From contig CAXAMN010021361.1 of the NCBI GenBank assembly GCA_963970005.1, forward strand, positions 2,207,427 through 2,271,426: a stretch of DNA of 64,000 nt. Direction: 5' to 3'. Source of the stretch: Durusdinium trenchii. Lineage: Eukaryota > Sar > Dinophyceae > Suessiales > Symbiodiniaceae. The translations under genes were made by a program, and so were the position numbers. Below, piece after piece: positions 46,801-57,699 of this stretch (its first letter is position 1; every line of letters starts with the position of its first letter). The notes below the pieces were generated by a model. That model made no database searches, had not been told where the DNA came from, and saw only the letters and a list, made by a program, of their open reading frames with translations.

Positions 46801-49061
46801 CAGCAATCCGATTCTTCAACATTTCTGCATGCTCTTGCCAAACCCCCAACAAACAACTCATTCATGAACTAAATTCACCACAACTTTCTTCCCCACACCA
46901 CCATCCCTACAGGAAGGCTTGTAGATCAAAAACTGCTGAGCAACCTCTGTTGAAGGAGTCTCGGTTTAAACTCAAACTGTTTTCAATTTTGTTGGTGTTT
47001 TGACCATTCAGATTCAATCTCCTCCCTTTTCAACACATGTCTTCACCTTTGACCTTCGTCCAAAATCGGGAGTCCAGTCACTGGATCCCCCCGCCCTGCT
47101 GCCCATCATCACCGCAAGATGGGCAAGGTATCATTTTGGGAACCTTCAGTTTCCCAAAAAATCGAGGAACCAAATCATTCGTGCGAGCGCTTCTTCAAGG
47201 AAGCTTCCCCCGCCGTCCTGTCGAGTTTCCTTGAAGAAGCGCAAGCTATCCTGCGTCCTAGGTAGTAGCTTACTTGCAGCTAGCAGCTACCTCTCCCTCC
47301 TAGCGGGCTACCCCCCCAGGAGGAAAAACAACAACATCTTTCTGTCCACCCCTCCCCCAGACTCAACGAAGCACCAACCTTGACCGATGCCGTCTTGTGC
47401 CGTCAAGGCACATAGACCACGTCCAGCTCCGCGTGCCGCACCTGGGCACCCAGCTGGAAGGCCCCCGAGCGCCGCAGGCCGCCAGGCGTGCCAGGCGATA
47501 CCAAGCCCAGCTGCTCCGCGCAGGTGCGGCAAAGTGCCAAAAGCTCCTGGGTGGCAGGACACAAGTTACAGACCTGTGAGCTGGCCTGATCAGGTAAGGG
47601 ATGGTAAGGGGTTACAAACATAAGTTACTGTTCAATCACAAGATCTCAAGAGAGGTAAGGGGTGTAAGAAATCTGCAGAAGATTGACCTGTCTTCAGAGT
47701 TGGCCTAATGGTTTAGAGCTGCAAAGGGTACTTTGACGTGGCTTTAATTGATCGTTCTGGTGCAAACTGGACTCTTGTTCTAGAACAATGGTGAGGGTGT
47801 GATGGACCCATTGATAGTGGATACATGATGATACATGTGGATACCGGTTCTCTGATGCACTTTTGAATCTACTTACTTGGTGGTCACTCTGCAACCTGCA
47901 GGTCACTCGAACCGTGGGTGAAAGTCTGCGGTTCAGGTCTGCCACGGAAGAACGAAGCCCCAACCTTGAAGAGCCTTGGAGAACTCAGCGTGCCTTGCAC
48001 AAAAAAAGGTTGTGTAGTGAAACTAAACAATGGAGAGCCAGGAGGTTTGGAGGGTGCAGCACGCTGCTGAAGACTCTAGGAGTCTGGATCCTCTTTCCCG
48101 CTCGAGCGGCGATGGCCCGGGTACCATACCATCGGCACAGTCTGACTGCCACATCACCATTCATTGGAGTGCTGGGAACGTCACGTCGAATAAATTGAAA
48201 ACCAATGCTTTGTGAGTAGTTGTATGGAATCAAACTCAAGCCGAAGACCATACTGCCGGCAAGCCAGCATATAATACTTCCCAGTGAGCCTGTGGATCAC
48301 AACATTGATCCAAGAACCTGCATGCGGTTGAAAGGCTTCTCACATGTCAGACCATCCAAAAATTGACTGCCATGGGGCCATACCGCACACTGTAATGCTG
48401 ATGTTTGCTCACATATTCAAGCAAGTGCCCGAAACGGAGCTTTTTCGCAAAGCATGCGGTCACTCACTGAAGATCGCGACCGGAATGTGGGCTTATCCGA
48501 CTGTCCAGTTCCGTGGGTTGAGTGGGACCCGTAGGATACGCGAACATCATCTTCGGCAATCCCAGTCTAAGCGGATAAAACTCGACCGAGGAGGATATGC
48601 AACTGGCCCCACTCAAGTTGCCAGTTTATCTACCAGGCACCATCCCCTGAGCTGCCAGAACCTTGAGTGGCACCCTACCAGTATTAGGATGCAATAGGAA
48701 ACTCGAGGATTGCCATAGACAAGTGTATAAGTAAATATATATACTATACGTAAATAATTGTAAATATCATTGTTTTTGAGTGAGCCTCGAAAACCATTCT
48801 CGAGGAAATACCATGCAACAAAGGGAGAACACAAATTTTCAGGGGAGGAAATAGGTGCAAAATGAAAACCATGTGGTGTTCCACCTCTTCTCTGTCACAA
48901 CGATGCAAGGGGAAGAATTGGTTCAAACTACGTGTTTCCGCCTCTGGACTCAGGAAGCAGCTGTCCTCCTCAATGGCATTTACCTCAGCTTCTTCTTCAG
49001 GTTGTGGATGAAGCTCTGCCAGCGTGCGCTGCACATGCTCTTCTGGAAGGTCATCTGCCAT
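37652..49061 (-). CDS. Poly(A)-polymerase-like nucleotidyltransferase, dispersed exons
   Basis: Four minus-strand exons, read from high to low coordinate, give poly(A) polymerase landmarks in order: a start exon (49,061-48,984), a palm exon with the GA-x(3)-G...ELD signature (47,573-47,412), a palm exon ending WVQLFLAK (45,478-45,410), and a central-domain exon with the V-D-IL-VP-F-LL-R-K-WA-R-IY pattern (37,820-37,652). The first three join in phase 0. A short open stretch ending KQRLNG near 37,960 could supply the residues before the central exon's initial Cys, recreating the usual LNGC. The expected role is template-independent addition of A to RNA 3' ends. The C-terminal exons were not identified, an ankyrin gene lies between exons, and the whole assembly of exons is my inference. 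Confidence 0.45.
39280..39500. repeat. Cluster of short bidirectional agtttctgaatcgg repeats
   Basis: The word agtttctgaatcgg or close variants occurs about seven times on the + strand (39,337-39,495). Two reverse-complement-like copies, gattcggaaactag, lie at 39,280-39,293 and 39,305-39,318. A caccc run (39,377-39,395) interrupts the forward set. Spacing is irregular (14-60 bp). Confidence 0.7.
40680..42638 (-). CDS. Ankyrin-repeat protein, two exons recognised
   Basis: Exon A (42,638-about 42,483) encodes a Ser/Arg-rich linker and ends TQRKMIVTHFLDANGF. Exon B (about 40,851-40,680) begins INEAKASWFGK and reads YPLHVAVRQNKTAVVKALLL, then LGAWREAKSRRGETAEELAL and RRG. That is one full ankyrin repeat plus the first helix of a second (TPLH-like YPLH, LLLLGA, REAKSRRGETAEELA). 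The A-to-B junction gives the ANGF...INEAK text I associate with dinoflagellate ankyrin proteins. Downstream, the frame runs into a hydrophobic stretch (MVFSFISGFLFAVS) that may be a membrane segment or intron. These proteins usually act as protein-binding scaffolds. Splice edges are uncertain. Confidence 0.55.
42780..45400. other. No gene recognised
   Basis: Short tracts include (CAA)n(CAT) at 42,813-42,855, a TA tract at 43,025-43,050, and an AT-palindromic region with tatata and cacaca words at 43,770-43,822. Open frames on both strands are short or overlapping and unrecognised. Confidence 0.4.
45410..45478 (-). CDS. Second palm exon (PAP-like)
   Basis: There are 23 codons between acceptor tcgatcccag and a GT donor, both in phase 0. 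LDAPGLRFMKGERWVQLFLA resembles the poly(A) polymerase strand pair 'DA..P.lkf...g..vDLlfA'. In canonical enzymes the Asp before LL is the third catalytic carboxylate; here that position reads Gln (VQLFLA). Confidence 0.4.
46060..46330 (+). CDS. Candidate exon, unrecognised, opposite strand to the PAP-like gene
   Basis: The open stretch SFQDLFGPKPKLLLASLGL then LLQELQERTKGTDGGRLWQ has regular helical periodicity and ordinary composition. It is followed by a Ser/Pro/Lys tail near a GT-type donor. It sits between two PAP-like exons but on the + strand. No family was recognised, and it could be chance. Confidence 0.25.
47187..47242. repeat. Perfect 16-bp inverted repeat (hairpin), 24-nt loop
   Basis: The left arm gcgcttcttcaaggaa (47,187-47,202) is the exact reverse complement of ttccttgaagaagcgc (47,227-47,242). 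The loop is C-rich. No U-tract follows, so it is not a terminator of bacterial type. Confidence 0.85.
47412..47573 (-). CDS. Nucleotidyltransferase palm exon (PAP-like)
   Basis: The exon has acceptor ctcacag, 54 codons in phase 0, and donor GT after DVVY. The motif GAFQLGAQVRHAELDVVY matches the poly(A) polymerase block FGSYRLGxxxxxADIDxxxV. Here the Gly-Ser pair reads Gly-Ala and the first catalytic Asp position reads Glu (E-L-D). The preceding helix (TQELLALCRTCAEQLG) fits the segment before the palm. If the substitutions are real, catalysis could be altered. Confidence 0.45.
48984..49061 (-). CDS. Candidate first coding exon of the PAP-like gene
   Basis: ATG at 49,061-49,059 opens 26 acidic codons, MADDLPEEHVQRTLAELHPQ onward. 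They end exactly before a GT donor (gctgag then gtaaat) in phase 0, which is compatible with the next exon. Assignment to the poly(A)-polymerase-like gene rests on strand, order and phase only. Confidence 0.35.
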
Positions 49062-49159
49062 GGTGAAGAAATGAGCGCAGCTAAACACCACCTGACTGTT
49101 CTGGGCTCCATCTGTGCTTCTGCCTAGTAGCAACCCTTCAGAAGATTGTTGCGGCAATG

Positions 49160-50696
49160 CTAGGGGTTACAATTCAATTCTTTCCCTACATGAGGACGAA
49201 CTGACTGAAATGATTGCATGAAAGAATTGTTGATTTGCCTGTGCATTTCCTTGAACCTTGAAACAAACTGCGGCAATAACACATACACACACACCTCGCC
49301 CAAACTAGCAACGAGGGCAAAAACCAACTTTCTGTTGAAGGTGTGCATATATGTGCATATCCTTTTTTTGCTGCAGTGAGCACCGATGAGCCGACGATGT
49401 TTTTCTCTGTCTGGATGGGTTAGTGGTGCCAACTTCCTGCATCGTGCCAGTCAAGTGGACTGGCTGACATTTGGAGATCATTTGGCCATATTGCACTACG
49501 GATTTCAGTTGATATGTTCAACCAAAACCCCATAAGGCACCACCAGTCAAACAATGGAGGCCCCCTCACCCCCCCAAACATCCCTAAAGACCAAAACGGC
49601 CTACAATCCAGGCCCTCCCGGCGCATTGCACTGGTCGGTCATAGAGGGTCTTGATGGACTGAGGCCGCCGGAGCCGCGGAGCCGCTGGTGGAGGGTCTAG
49701 AGCTGGTGCAGTGGCTAGACTCAGGAGTTTACGCTGGAGCTGGAGGTCTGCAGGACGCATGTAAGACATAGCGTGACATACTGCAACCCTTTTAAATTTC
49801 ACAGGACAACTTCTGCAGACCACCTCTGCTAATATAAATGCGGAATGCACGTAAATATGACCTGAACCTTTGAACAAACACAAAAACAACAAAAACCACC
49901 ATACACAGCCAAGTACTTTGGGTTGCCTCATTTGAGAGGCAGGTCATTTAGGGACTATGCCGACTGCAGAGACATTCACCACCACCTTGCCTGACCCCCA
50001 TGCATCAATTCGCCCACCCACTCGCACTTTCGGCACCGTCACGAATTCCCTCGTGATTGGCATGCGATCGACCGGCACCGGTGCCTCCTGGAAACTGCCT
50101 TTGTCCCGGATCAAAATCCTGGAGACTCCCAAAGCCCCGATGGTATTATGGTATGTAATTACATGCGTAGATGGGGGGCCACAAGTATGATAGCAATTAC
50201 GTATGAACCAAACAATGAACACAAGCTGTAGAACCCTGGGTCATAGCATCCTTCCTTAGACCGGATGGATCGAGTGCAATTCCTTCGCCAGGAGACGGCC
50301 ACAGGTCCAAAGTGGGACTGGCCCTCCCCATTGATGCCAGCCTCAAAGGAAGGGAAGAAAAGGAAAACGCAGCAGCTGAGCTCTAGAACTCAAGAATTTT
50401 GGACACGTTGCGTGTATCGTAAGCACACCGCTACTTCCATATTTGTTTTCCACTCGGTTCTTGCTGGTCTTGTTTTTTGGAGGTTTGTATTCAGAATCGA
50501 TTTGAGCATGCTTTATCGAAGTCTTATCCAGTCTTGCCTTGCTGTTGAATCCAGGTCGTTACGCTCTGATCCGGGTGATATTCTGGGTGACGCTCGAATT
50601 GTATTGCCTTCGTACACTCACTAATGAAGGCCTCAGCGGGGAAGATTTGGAACATCACCTAGTATCTTGAGTGAGTGTGCTGTGCTGCCGCTCTGT
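49160..50696. other. Upstream region, coding-like stretches of unclear strand
   Basis: 49,957-50,190 is open on both strands with reasonable composition (+ strand starts MPTAETFTTTLPDPH; - strand ends VVVNVSAVGIVPK). 50,265-50,624 is open on +. No family or consistent splice structure could be assigned. Confidence 0.2.
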
Positions 50697-51432
50697 CACT
50701 CTCCCTCTCCCTTTCCCTCTCCCTCCCTCTCTCTCTCTCTCTCGTCTCTCTCTCTCTCTCTCTCCTCCCTCTCTCCTCTCTCTCTTCTCTCTCTCTCTCA
50801 CTCTCTCTCGCTTCTCTCTCTGCTCTCTCTCTCCTCTCTCACACTCTCTCTCCTCTCTCCCTCTCTCCCTCTCTCCCTCTCTCCCTCTCTCTCTCTCTCT
50901 CCTCTCTCTCCTCTCTCTCCTCTCTCTCCTCTCTCTCTCTCTCTCTCTCCTTCTCTCTCTCTCTCTCTCCTTCTCTCTCTCCCTCGCTCTCTCTCTCTCT
51001 CTCGCTCTCCTCTCTCTCTCCTCTCTCTCTCCTCTCTCTCTCTCTCTCCTCTCTCTCTCTTCTCTCTCTCTCCTCTCTCTCTCCTCTCTCTCTCCTCTCT
51101 CTCTCNNNNNNNNNNNNNNNNNNNNNNNNNNNNNNNNNNNNNNNNNNNNNNNNNNNNNNNNNNNNNNNNNNNNNNNNNNNNNNNNNNNNNNNNNNNNNNN
51201 NNNNNCCTCTCTCTCTCCTCTCTCTCTCCTCTCTCTCTCTCTCGCTCTCTCTCGCTCTCTCTCTCTCCCTCCCTCTCTCTCCCTCTCTCTCCCTCTCTCT
51301 CCTCTCTCTCGCTCTCGCTCTCTCCCTCTCCCTCTCTCTCCTCTCCCTCGCTCTCGATCTCTCTCTCTCTCTCTCTCTCCCTTTCTCTCCCTCCCTCTCT
51401 CCCTCCCCCTCTCCCTCTTTCTCTTTATTTTC
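50697..51432. repeat. CT-rich microsatellite tract with gap
   Basis: About 730 bp of ctctctcc/ctctctctc on the + strand is interrupted by the N run. The 240-315-codon Ser/Leu and Arg/Glu open frames across it are repeat artefacts. Confidence 0.95.
51106..51205. other. Assembly gap, exactly 100 N
   Basis: A run of exactly 100 N inside the CT tract is a conventional placeholder of unknown true length. Confidence 0.98.
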
Positions 51433-51439
51433 CATTGTG

Positions 51440-53640
51440 GGAGTGCTGGGCATGGACAACATAATGAAAAGAGGGTAGTACGAGGGAGTGGGAGTGGTGC
51501 TTCGAACATCATGCTGGTTATGATCTGTATGTAGTGCTTGACTGATCGCGTACACAAAAGTCTTGAGAAAGATCGCCCGTCATCTGGGCCACCCCGCCAC
51601 ACGACAATGCAGGGTCAAACCAGGCAGGCAGCGGTTGCAGCCTTTGAACATGACTTGCGGTTTCAAAGAGAAAAAAACGACTGGCTTGAGGGGAAGGTCA
51701 CCTTGCAAAGGGTCACTGCGATTGATTCTCCTTTCAGTGGGTCGGAGCGAGTGTGATGATATACATATAGTATATATAAATATATATATATATGTGTGTG
51801 AAACCTTTTTTAGGCCCTCGCAGTCTTTTCACTAGGCTTTGAAACCCATGTTGCCCAGAAAATGCTTAATTGCATGCTCCACTTGCAAGGAATGGGATAC
51901 TCAGCCGAGCAGGATTGTGCCTATGGGAACTGTGTGGGAATGCCTGGTGGCTTTCAGATGCATCAACATCCGGCATTTAAGTATTTGGGCATCTCTAAAG
52001 CTAAGGGATGCCCAAAACCTGTATAATCCGACTCACCAGCTTTCATCTGCAGCATATTTGTACTGTTCACATTTATACAGTATAACAAACTACTTACATC
52101 GTATATAAAAATGCACACTTACATACTTGTCAATTGCCGGCGGGAGCCCTTGAACTGACAATGCAAAGGACCATGTGTCGGTGCTGTTTCGCGTGGCATT
52201 TGCAACCCATCAATCAGCACATGTCTGCGTGTGGTTACAGGGGTTGGGGCACCTGAGTAGATCACTTCACTGCTCATTGTTTTGTTATTTTTTCACGGAG
52301 TGTTCAGTAGAATTGCAGTAATGACATATTAATATACTCGCTCTAGATTCGCTCTAGTATATATATATATGTAGCAACCTGCCCGAATCATTTGTTTCAA
52401 GGCCTTGCATGTGTCCAAACAATTCCAACTACATGACTGCTGATCTTTCATACGCTGCTCAGCTATATATGTATATATATATACAAGAAAAAGACGATGC
52501 AATCATGCTCAAAACTCATGATATGGAGGATGGCTTCGATATGTTTCAATGCCTGATACACATCCACATCCAGAACTTGACAAACATCCTACTCATTCTC
52601 TCCGGAACCCATCAAAATCATCAAACGGACTGGGGGGGCCCGAGCGAACGGTTCGTGCTCCATGGACTTTGGCTTCTTTGATGGAGTTCTTGGACTGGCC
52701 GTTGAGGCAGCGGATGCACCCCACTGGACGACACGGCGGGACGGCGTCTCGGTTCCGACGACGTTCGAGGGATGCACCAGCCCGGACCGAGACCGTTTGG
52801 GGACAGATTTGTCATCCAAGAGGAACCCCAGAGTTAGTTTGTCCTCAAAAGAGCATTGAACAATACCAAGTTTAAACACCTTCATGGGCATGAATGGTGG
52901 AAACACCCAGAAAGACCCGCCGTTTGGAACAACCAACATTGGCGACGATTTGACAAATACATGCGGGAAGTCTAATGCTGGTCTCTGGGACTCCGGGTAT
53001 GCTAAATCAAACCTTTGAAGGCTACGTACTATCCGTTGCTGTATGCCGCATGCCTTGACTCAAATGCTTATAACATCTTATAACCAGGAAGCATGATGGC
53101 CATGAGCTAGCGTTGGATAACGATACATTCACACCCCAACAACGAAGACACTTTATTCAGTAAGCAAAATTGCAGCAAACCATGAGTAAAATGCATGAGG
53201 GGCATCTGTCGCTGTTTTGGAAATGGATTTTCCACCCCATGGGTTTTGTCCTCTACCTTTGTTCACAAAAATGCTCGCATCTGTCAGCACATTTGCGGCA
53301 AGAAGTTGAACCAGTCGTTCAATCGCCAATCCAACGCTGGGAGTGTCAGAAGCATTGCAACCTGGTGCTGTGTGATGGGGATGGGGCGTTTCTGAAGTGT
53401 CACAGTTCAACGTGCCAGCCGAAGAACCAAAGTAGCTCTGGCGTCTTCTAAAGTTTAGGTCTGCTGCTGTGACTTTGAGTATTGCTACTTTGTGTCTTTG
53501 CTGCTTGTGTTGTGCAAGTTCCCTTTTGTAAGTCGTGAAGGATTTTGTGATTCGGAATGCCTCTTGAACTGTCTCGTGCATCTCTCAATTCCATGCCTAA
53601 GTGGGTTCCCCAGATCGCTTCAGTAAGCTTCCCCAGCTGA
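51440..53640. other. No firm gene; a few coding-like stretches
   Basis: 51,541-51,756 (+) is open and hydrophilic (AAVAAFEHDLRFQREKNDW) but isolated. 52,589-52,860 is open on both strands. TA tracts occur at 51,777-51,793 and 52,361-52,370. Nothing was recognised. Confidence 0.25.
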
Positions 53641-53649
53641 TCCCAGCCA

Positions 53650-53811
53650 GATTTTAACAGGATAGGATCGGCCGCATGTGTGAGCTGCCAGCAGCTGCAA
53701 ACTGTTGATTTGTCCCAAACGTGTGTCATTGAAATTTTGGGCTCAACTTTTGCATACTGCTCACAGCTGCAGCAACTCAGCCTTCCCCGAAATTTACGAA
53801 TCATCACCCTG
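53650..53811 (+). pseudogene. BspA-type leucine-rich repeat fragment (two repeats)
   Basis: Two consecutive about-23-residue LRR_5/BspA repeats are readable: IGSAACVSCQQLQTVDLSQT then VIEILGSTFAYCSQLQQLSL followed by PRNLRII. The pattern 'I...AF..C..L..v.lp..l..I' is kept, except that the first repeat has Cys where Phe is usual. An acceptor-like ttttaacag (53,652-53,660) precedes it, and after RNLRII the text becomes non-repeat. No adjoining repeats were found, so it is an orphan exon or a relic of this expanded dinoflagellate family. Confidence 0.55.
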
Positions 53812-53819
53812 GTCGGACA

Positions 53820-56800
53820 AAACACATCGACAGCAACCCCCGGTCAAACAGGAATCAACATCATCAACATCTCCTGCTGTACAAAAAAGACTTAATGCGG
53901 AATCACATAGGAATGGCTGTATCGCACCTTCAGAAAAACAATCGACTCTCCTGGTAAGAAGGAAACTCTAGCACTGGACTCGCCATAATTAGGATTCCAC
54001 CCTCACAGCCCGATAGATCGTGGGCATATATATCCATTTAGGCAGCTATACACTTCTTAGTATATGTATTGGAATATATGCAAAATCCAAACTGGCCAAA
54101 CAAAGTACAACGTGTTCCCCAAAATCGCACGCTTGGACGCCCTGCGGAGAACTCCCGATCCACGGACCTGAAAGCACAGGAGCGTTTCCCAATGCAAATG
54201 GTTCCCAGTAGTTCTCATGATCGTCCATGCCTGCGTGTTGGCCCTTCCCCACATTAGTTTTGCGTCCTTGGACGTCAAAAAGGATTGTATGGGCAGTCAC
54301 TTAGCTTATCCCCTTTCTTCTTGCTTCAAAGGTGCAGTGGGACAAGGTTACCATGTGACGGACTCCTACTAAAGCTAAACCCAGGGTGCCTACAGTAGCT
54401 GGTTCCGGTTGAGCCATGGGTCTACGCCAAGAAATAGAGTGAGTTGTTCAATGCTTTTCATGTGCTCGGCGGTTCTCATTTTTGGGATGTATATAAACTG
54501 CCGGTGAGCCGGGCTTCAAATCCAAGAAACATTTGCGAGCTCAGGCAAAACACATGGGCAGGTGAAACTCAGTTGTCCATGAACAGCACCCCCCTGAGCC
54601 TGAAAGACAAAAGAGACAGGGTCCGTCTCAATTCAGGACTCCACACTCACATATATATATATATATACATACATACATACATACATACATACACATATAC
54701 ATACAGTACACATATACATATATTAGACCTTCAAATGTTGGCATTCCGTGGCATTCTAGCATCGTACCGCCATGCCTACCGTTGCTGCACTTCATTAAGA
54801 CATCCAAAGCATGCCAATGCACGCCATACACGCGACGCTGTCAAGCTTGGAGCAAGTTTGGAAGAATCAACAAGTCCTAGCCTCCATCATCTACAAAACG
54901 ATTCCAATCATCCACCCCAAAAATCTTGAATGTGTCCCAGTCCCATCAAACCAGTGGACAAAGGTGGTTGCAAAAGGTCTTGATTAAAGTACTGTACAGT
55001 AACTCGAAATCAACAACAACGTTCAGTGGGCGCATCTGGGCCAAAACCTCACACAACTGTCTCCCAGATCGGCCAGTGGTCAAGCCCTTCGCACACACCC
55101 CTCGTGCTGTATGGCCTGTATAGCTGTCCCTTGACACCTAGACTAGATTTGATAAGGAACCACTGGGAAACACAATGCCCGGCCAGCTATTCTTTCCTCA
55201 ATCTTATCCCACGTTCATGGCCAAGTAATTCTTTCTACTGTCCTGATCGTCATAAACATTCAGGACAATAATGTATCAGCTCAATGTGTCCTGAACTTGC
55301 AAGGCCAGGATGTTTCCATGTTCCTGATGTTTGGGGTCTCAGCGTAGGCGTAGAGGAAACAATACTGAGAAGAATATGCAGCTCTGAGCCCCTTAGCTCT
55401 GACCAAGCTTTGCTGTTTGTAACTGGTTGTATTATCCTGGTAAGGGTGGCATGCTAATTGCTAGTTTTGTCTACTAAACAGTGGTCGTCACAGCTCCAAA
55501 GATCATCCCACATGTTCCAAAAAAAGTAAATGCTAAGATGGATGCGGTCACAGCGGCATATTCTTCTGTCAATTCATCTGCTTACTACTCAGCATGTGAT
55601 CCTTTTAATTGTCCAATATCAACATGTGGGAATGTGGGAAACTCAGGTTTCGGGTTCAGTCAGCAAAATGTCTCTTCTTACCACCCATCCCTTGCTATAA
55701 TATGCTATATATAATACCCTGTTTCCAGTACAACTTGTGACTGTCATTTTTAACAACATAAATTCCAGTGAAATGTAGGATTCCTGAAATCCTGTTGCAC
55801 TGATGTATCTTCATAGTGACTAGTGTTTGTGACAGTGTGTGTTGTTCTCAGGGGGGCGACACCTGCACCTTCTCAACTATCAGCATCGCACATGCTGCAA
55901 ATGCATATGATCATATGACAGTGAGGTATCGGTACATTTAATCAGCACAACTTTAGAACAGGTTGCTCAAGGCCAAGGCAGCTTTTCTACTGCAGCAAGG
56001 TATGAAATGCCGGGCCAGTTGCGTCCGATTCTTTCGCCACCGAGGTCGGTCAGGTCCGACTCGGTCCGACAGGTCCGATAGGTCAACTGAGGCACCATTG
56101 AACGAGCCAATCGGTCACAGGAGAGCCATTCCCATCAATATCATCCTCAGCACACGAGCCGGTTGGTCCAAAAGGACACCAAAAGGGCTGGATTTAGGGT
56201 TTAGGGGATCTTGGAACCCAAAAGGGCTCTCATGTACTAAGAGAAGACCACAAAAGGTCTGGCGAAGCAGTCCAGTACTTGCATGGGATTCCCGAAAGAA
56301 ACCATTGGCTCGAGGCCATCCATCGACTCTTCCCATGGCCTCTACCATCCCCTTTCGCACAAAAAAGTGGGAAATGAGTCCGGGCTGCGGGTCTGCTGGA
56401 GATGTGCTGAAAGAGAGTTCATGCTCTATAAACCAACTGCCACTACTGGATGATCAGATATTCAAGCTGCCTGATCGCACCAAATACGAGCAAACACAAC
56501 AACAAATAAAACATAAAAAAAACCGATGGTGTCATTCTGAACATCATGAAGTAGTCAACTTCGACTAGCCCTCCACCCTTGTCGACGGCTACGCTCTCCA
56601 CCCAGCTTTTCTGGAACCAAGGATGCGGAACGCGGATCTCGGATCTTGAGGTGTGCACACACCGAGATCCGCTGCTGAGGTGCATCAAGTTTTGCACACA
56701 CAACTCTCGCGGTCCGATGGCGGTCTTGTGTCTTCGTGCACTGGGTTGACAAGACGGCTCTATGTAACGTCAAACCCCACATGCTGTGGACTTCAGAAGC

Positions 56801-57030
56801 TCTTTCCTGGCAAGATGCGCAGGCAGTGGTTCTTCTTTTGAGGGGTCTTTGGGGAGCCTCCATACTCGTCACATCATGGCACATCCGCCTAGGATTGAAG
56901 AGACCAAAGAAGCTTAAATCTGGATATCATCTAAGCTCCTGACCCAATTGGCCGTAAAGCTGTAGGCGTCTGGGTCCTTTGAAGGTCAGTGTGCTGATCT
57001 GGCTAGCTGCGGCTAGCGCCCCTGGTCAAA
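53820..57030. other. No firm gene; microsatellite present
   Basis: A (TA)n(CATA)n tract lies at 54,651-54,695. The 201-codon frame at 55,963-56,568 includes a repeated ggtccga/gtccgac stretch (about 56,045-56,090) and shows no family. Nothing else was recognised. Confidence 0.4.
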
Positions 57031-57074
57031 CTGTTGCCCTGGGAAAGAGAACCCCACCAAACAGCAAAGGATCG

Positions 57075-57699
57075 CCGTTCTCTCGTCCCTAGGCTTAAAC
57101 ACCAACAATCCCGAAGATGTCATCGCACCGAGCGAAGAAACAACTTCCCACCCAGACATTCACCCCAAAAAAAGGTGTCGAACCTCTATTTCTTTGCGGA
57201 AAGGCAAGCGTTGCCCCACCCTTCAGCTGTGCGCATAGCACATGGCTGAGTCGCATACCCGCAGAACTCACTGTGCTTTCTGATGTAGGTGAGGGCGAAA
57301 CCGACAACTCAACATTTGTCAGATGATATTCCAACTTAATAGTCAGTTGTTCTATTTATATCATTCAATTGCTTATATCATTCTACATCCACGACTGCAT
57401 CATCTAATCCAATCTATGTGGAACATGCACCTAGCGACCTAGCGGCTACGTTGGAGACTGGCCCATACTTGCTCGTTTGCAAACAAACTCCAACAGGTGT
57501 TCCATACCCGCTCAAAGTGAGGATGATGCACTTGCCAGTTTTTGACAACTCTGCAACTATTTGGCACCCGTTCTTCGATGATTTCTTAAGATTCATCTTT
57601 CTTCCAAGACCGCAAGAAGAAACCAACACCACAACCGCCTCCCCGACAACTCCGGTCCGACAGCTGCGGGGGATCCGTCGGAGGCTCCGGCCTCAATAA
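57075..57699 (+). CDS. Candidate two-exon gene, unrecognised
   Basis: Segment 1 starts GLNTNNPEDVIAPSEETTSH and, after an A7 run (57,169-57,175), continues one base out of frame as GVEPLFLCGKASVAPPFSC to a possible GTGAG donor near 57,290. Segment 2 (about 57,425-57,699) reads LETGPYLLVCKQTPTGVPYP, later DNSATIWHPFFDDFLRFIFL, and ends with a Pro/Thr/Arg tail and a TAA at 57,697. Composition is protein-like but no domain was recognised. The A-run shift is either a GT intron start (aaag then gtgtcg) or an indel. Confidence 0.3.

Noticed and set aside
50655..51602. 240-315-codon Arg/Glu and Ser/Leu open frames
   Set aside because: They are translations of the CT microsatellite and run through the N gap; several frames are open at once.
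55963..56568. 201-codon plus-strand frame
   Set aside because: Part is a simple ggtccga repeat (Ser/Asp/Arg run) and the remainder lacks family resemblance.
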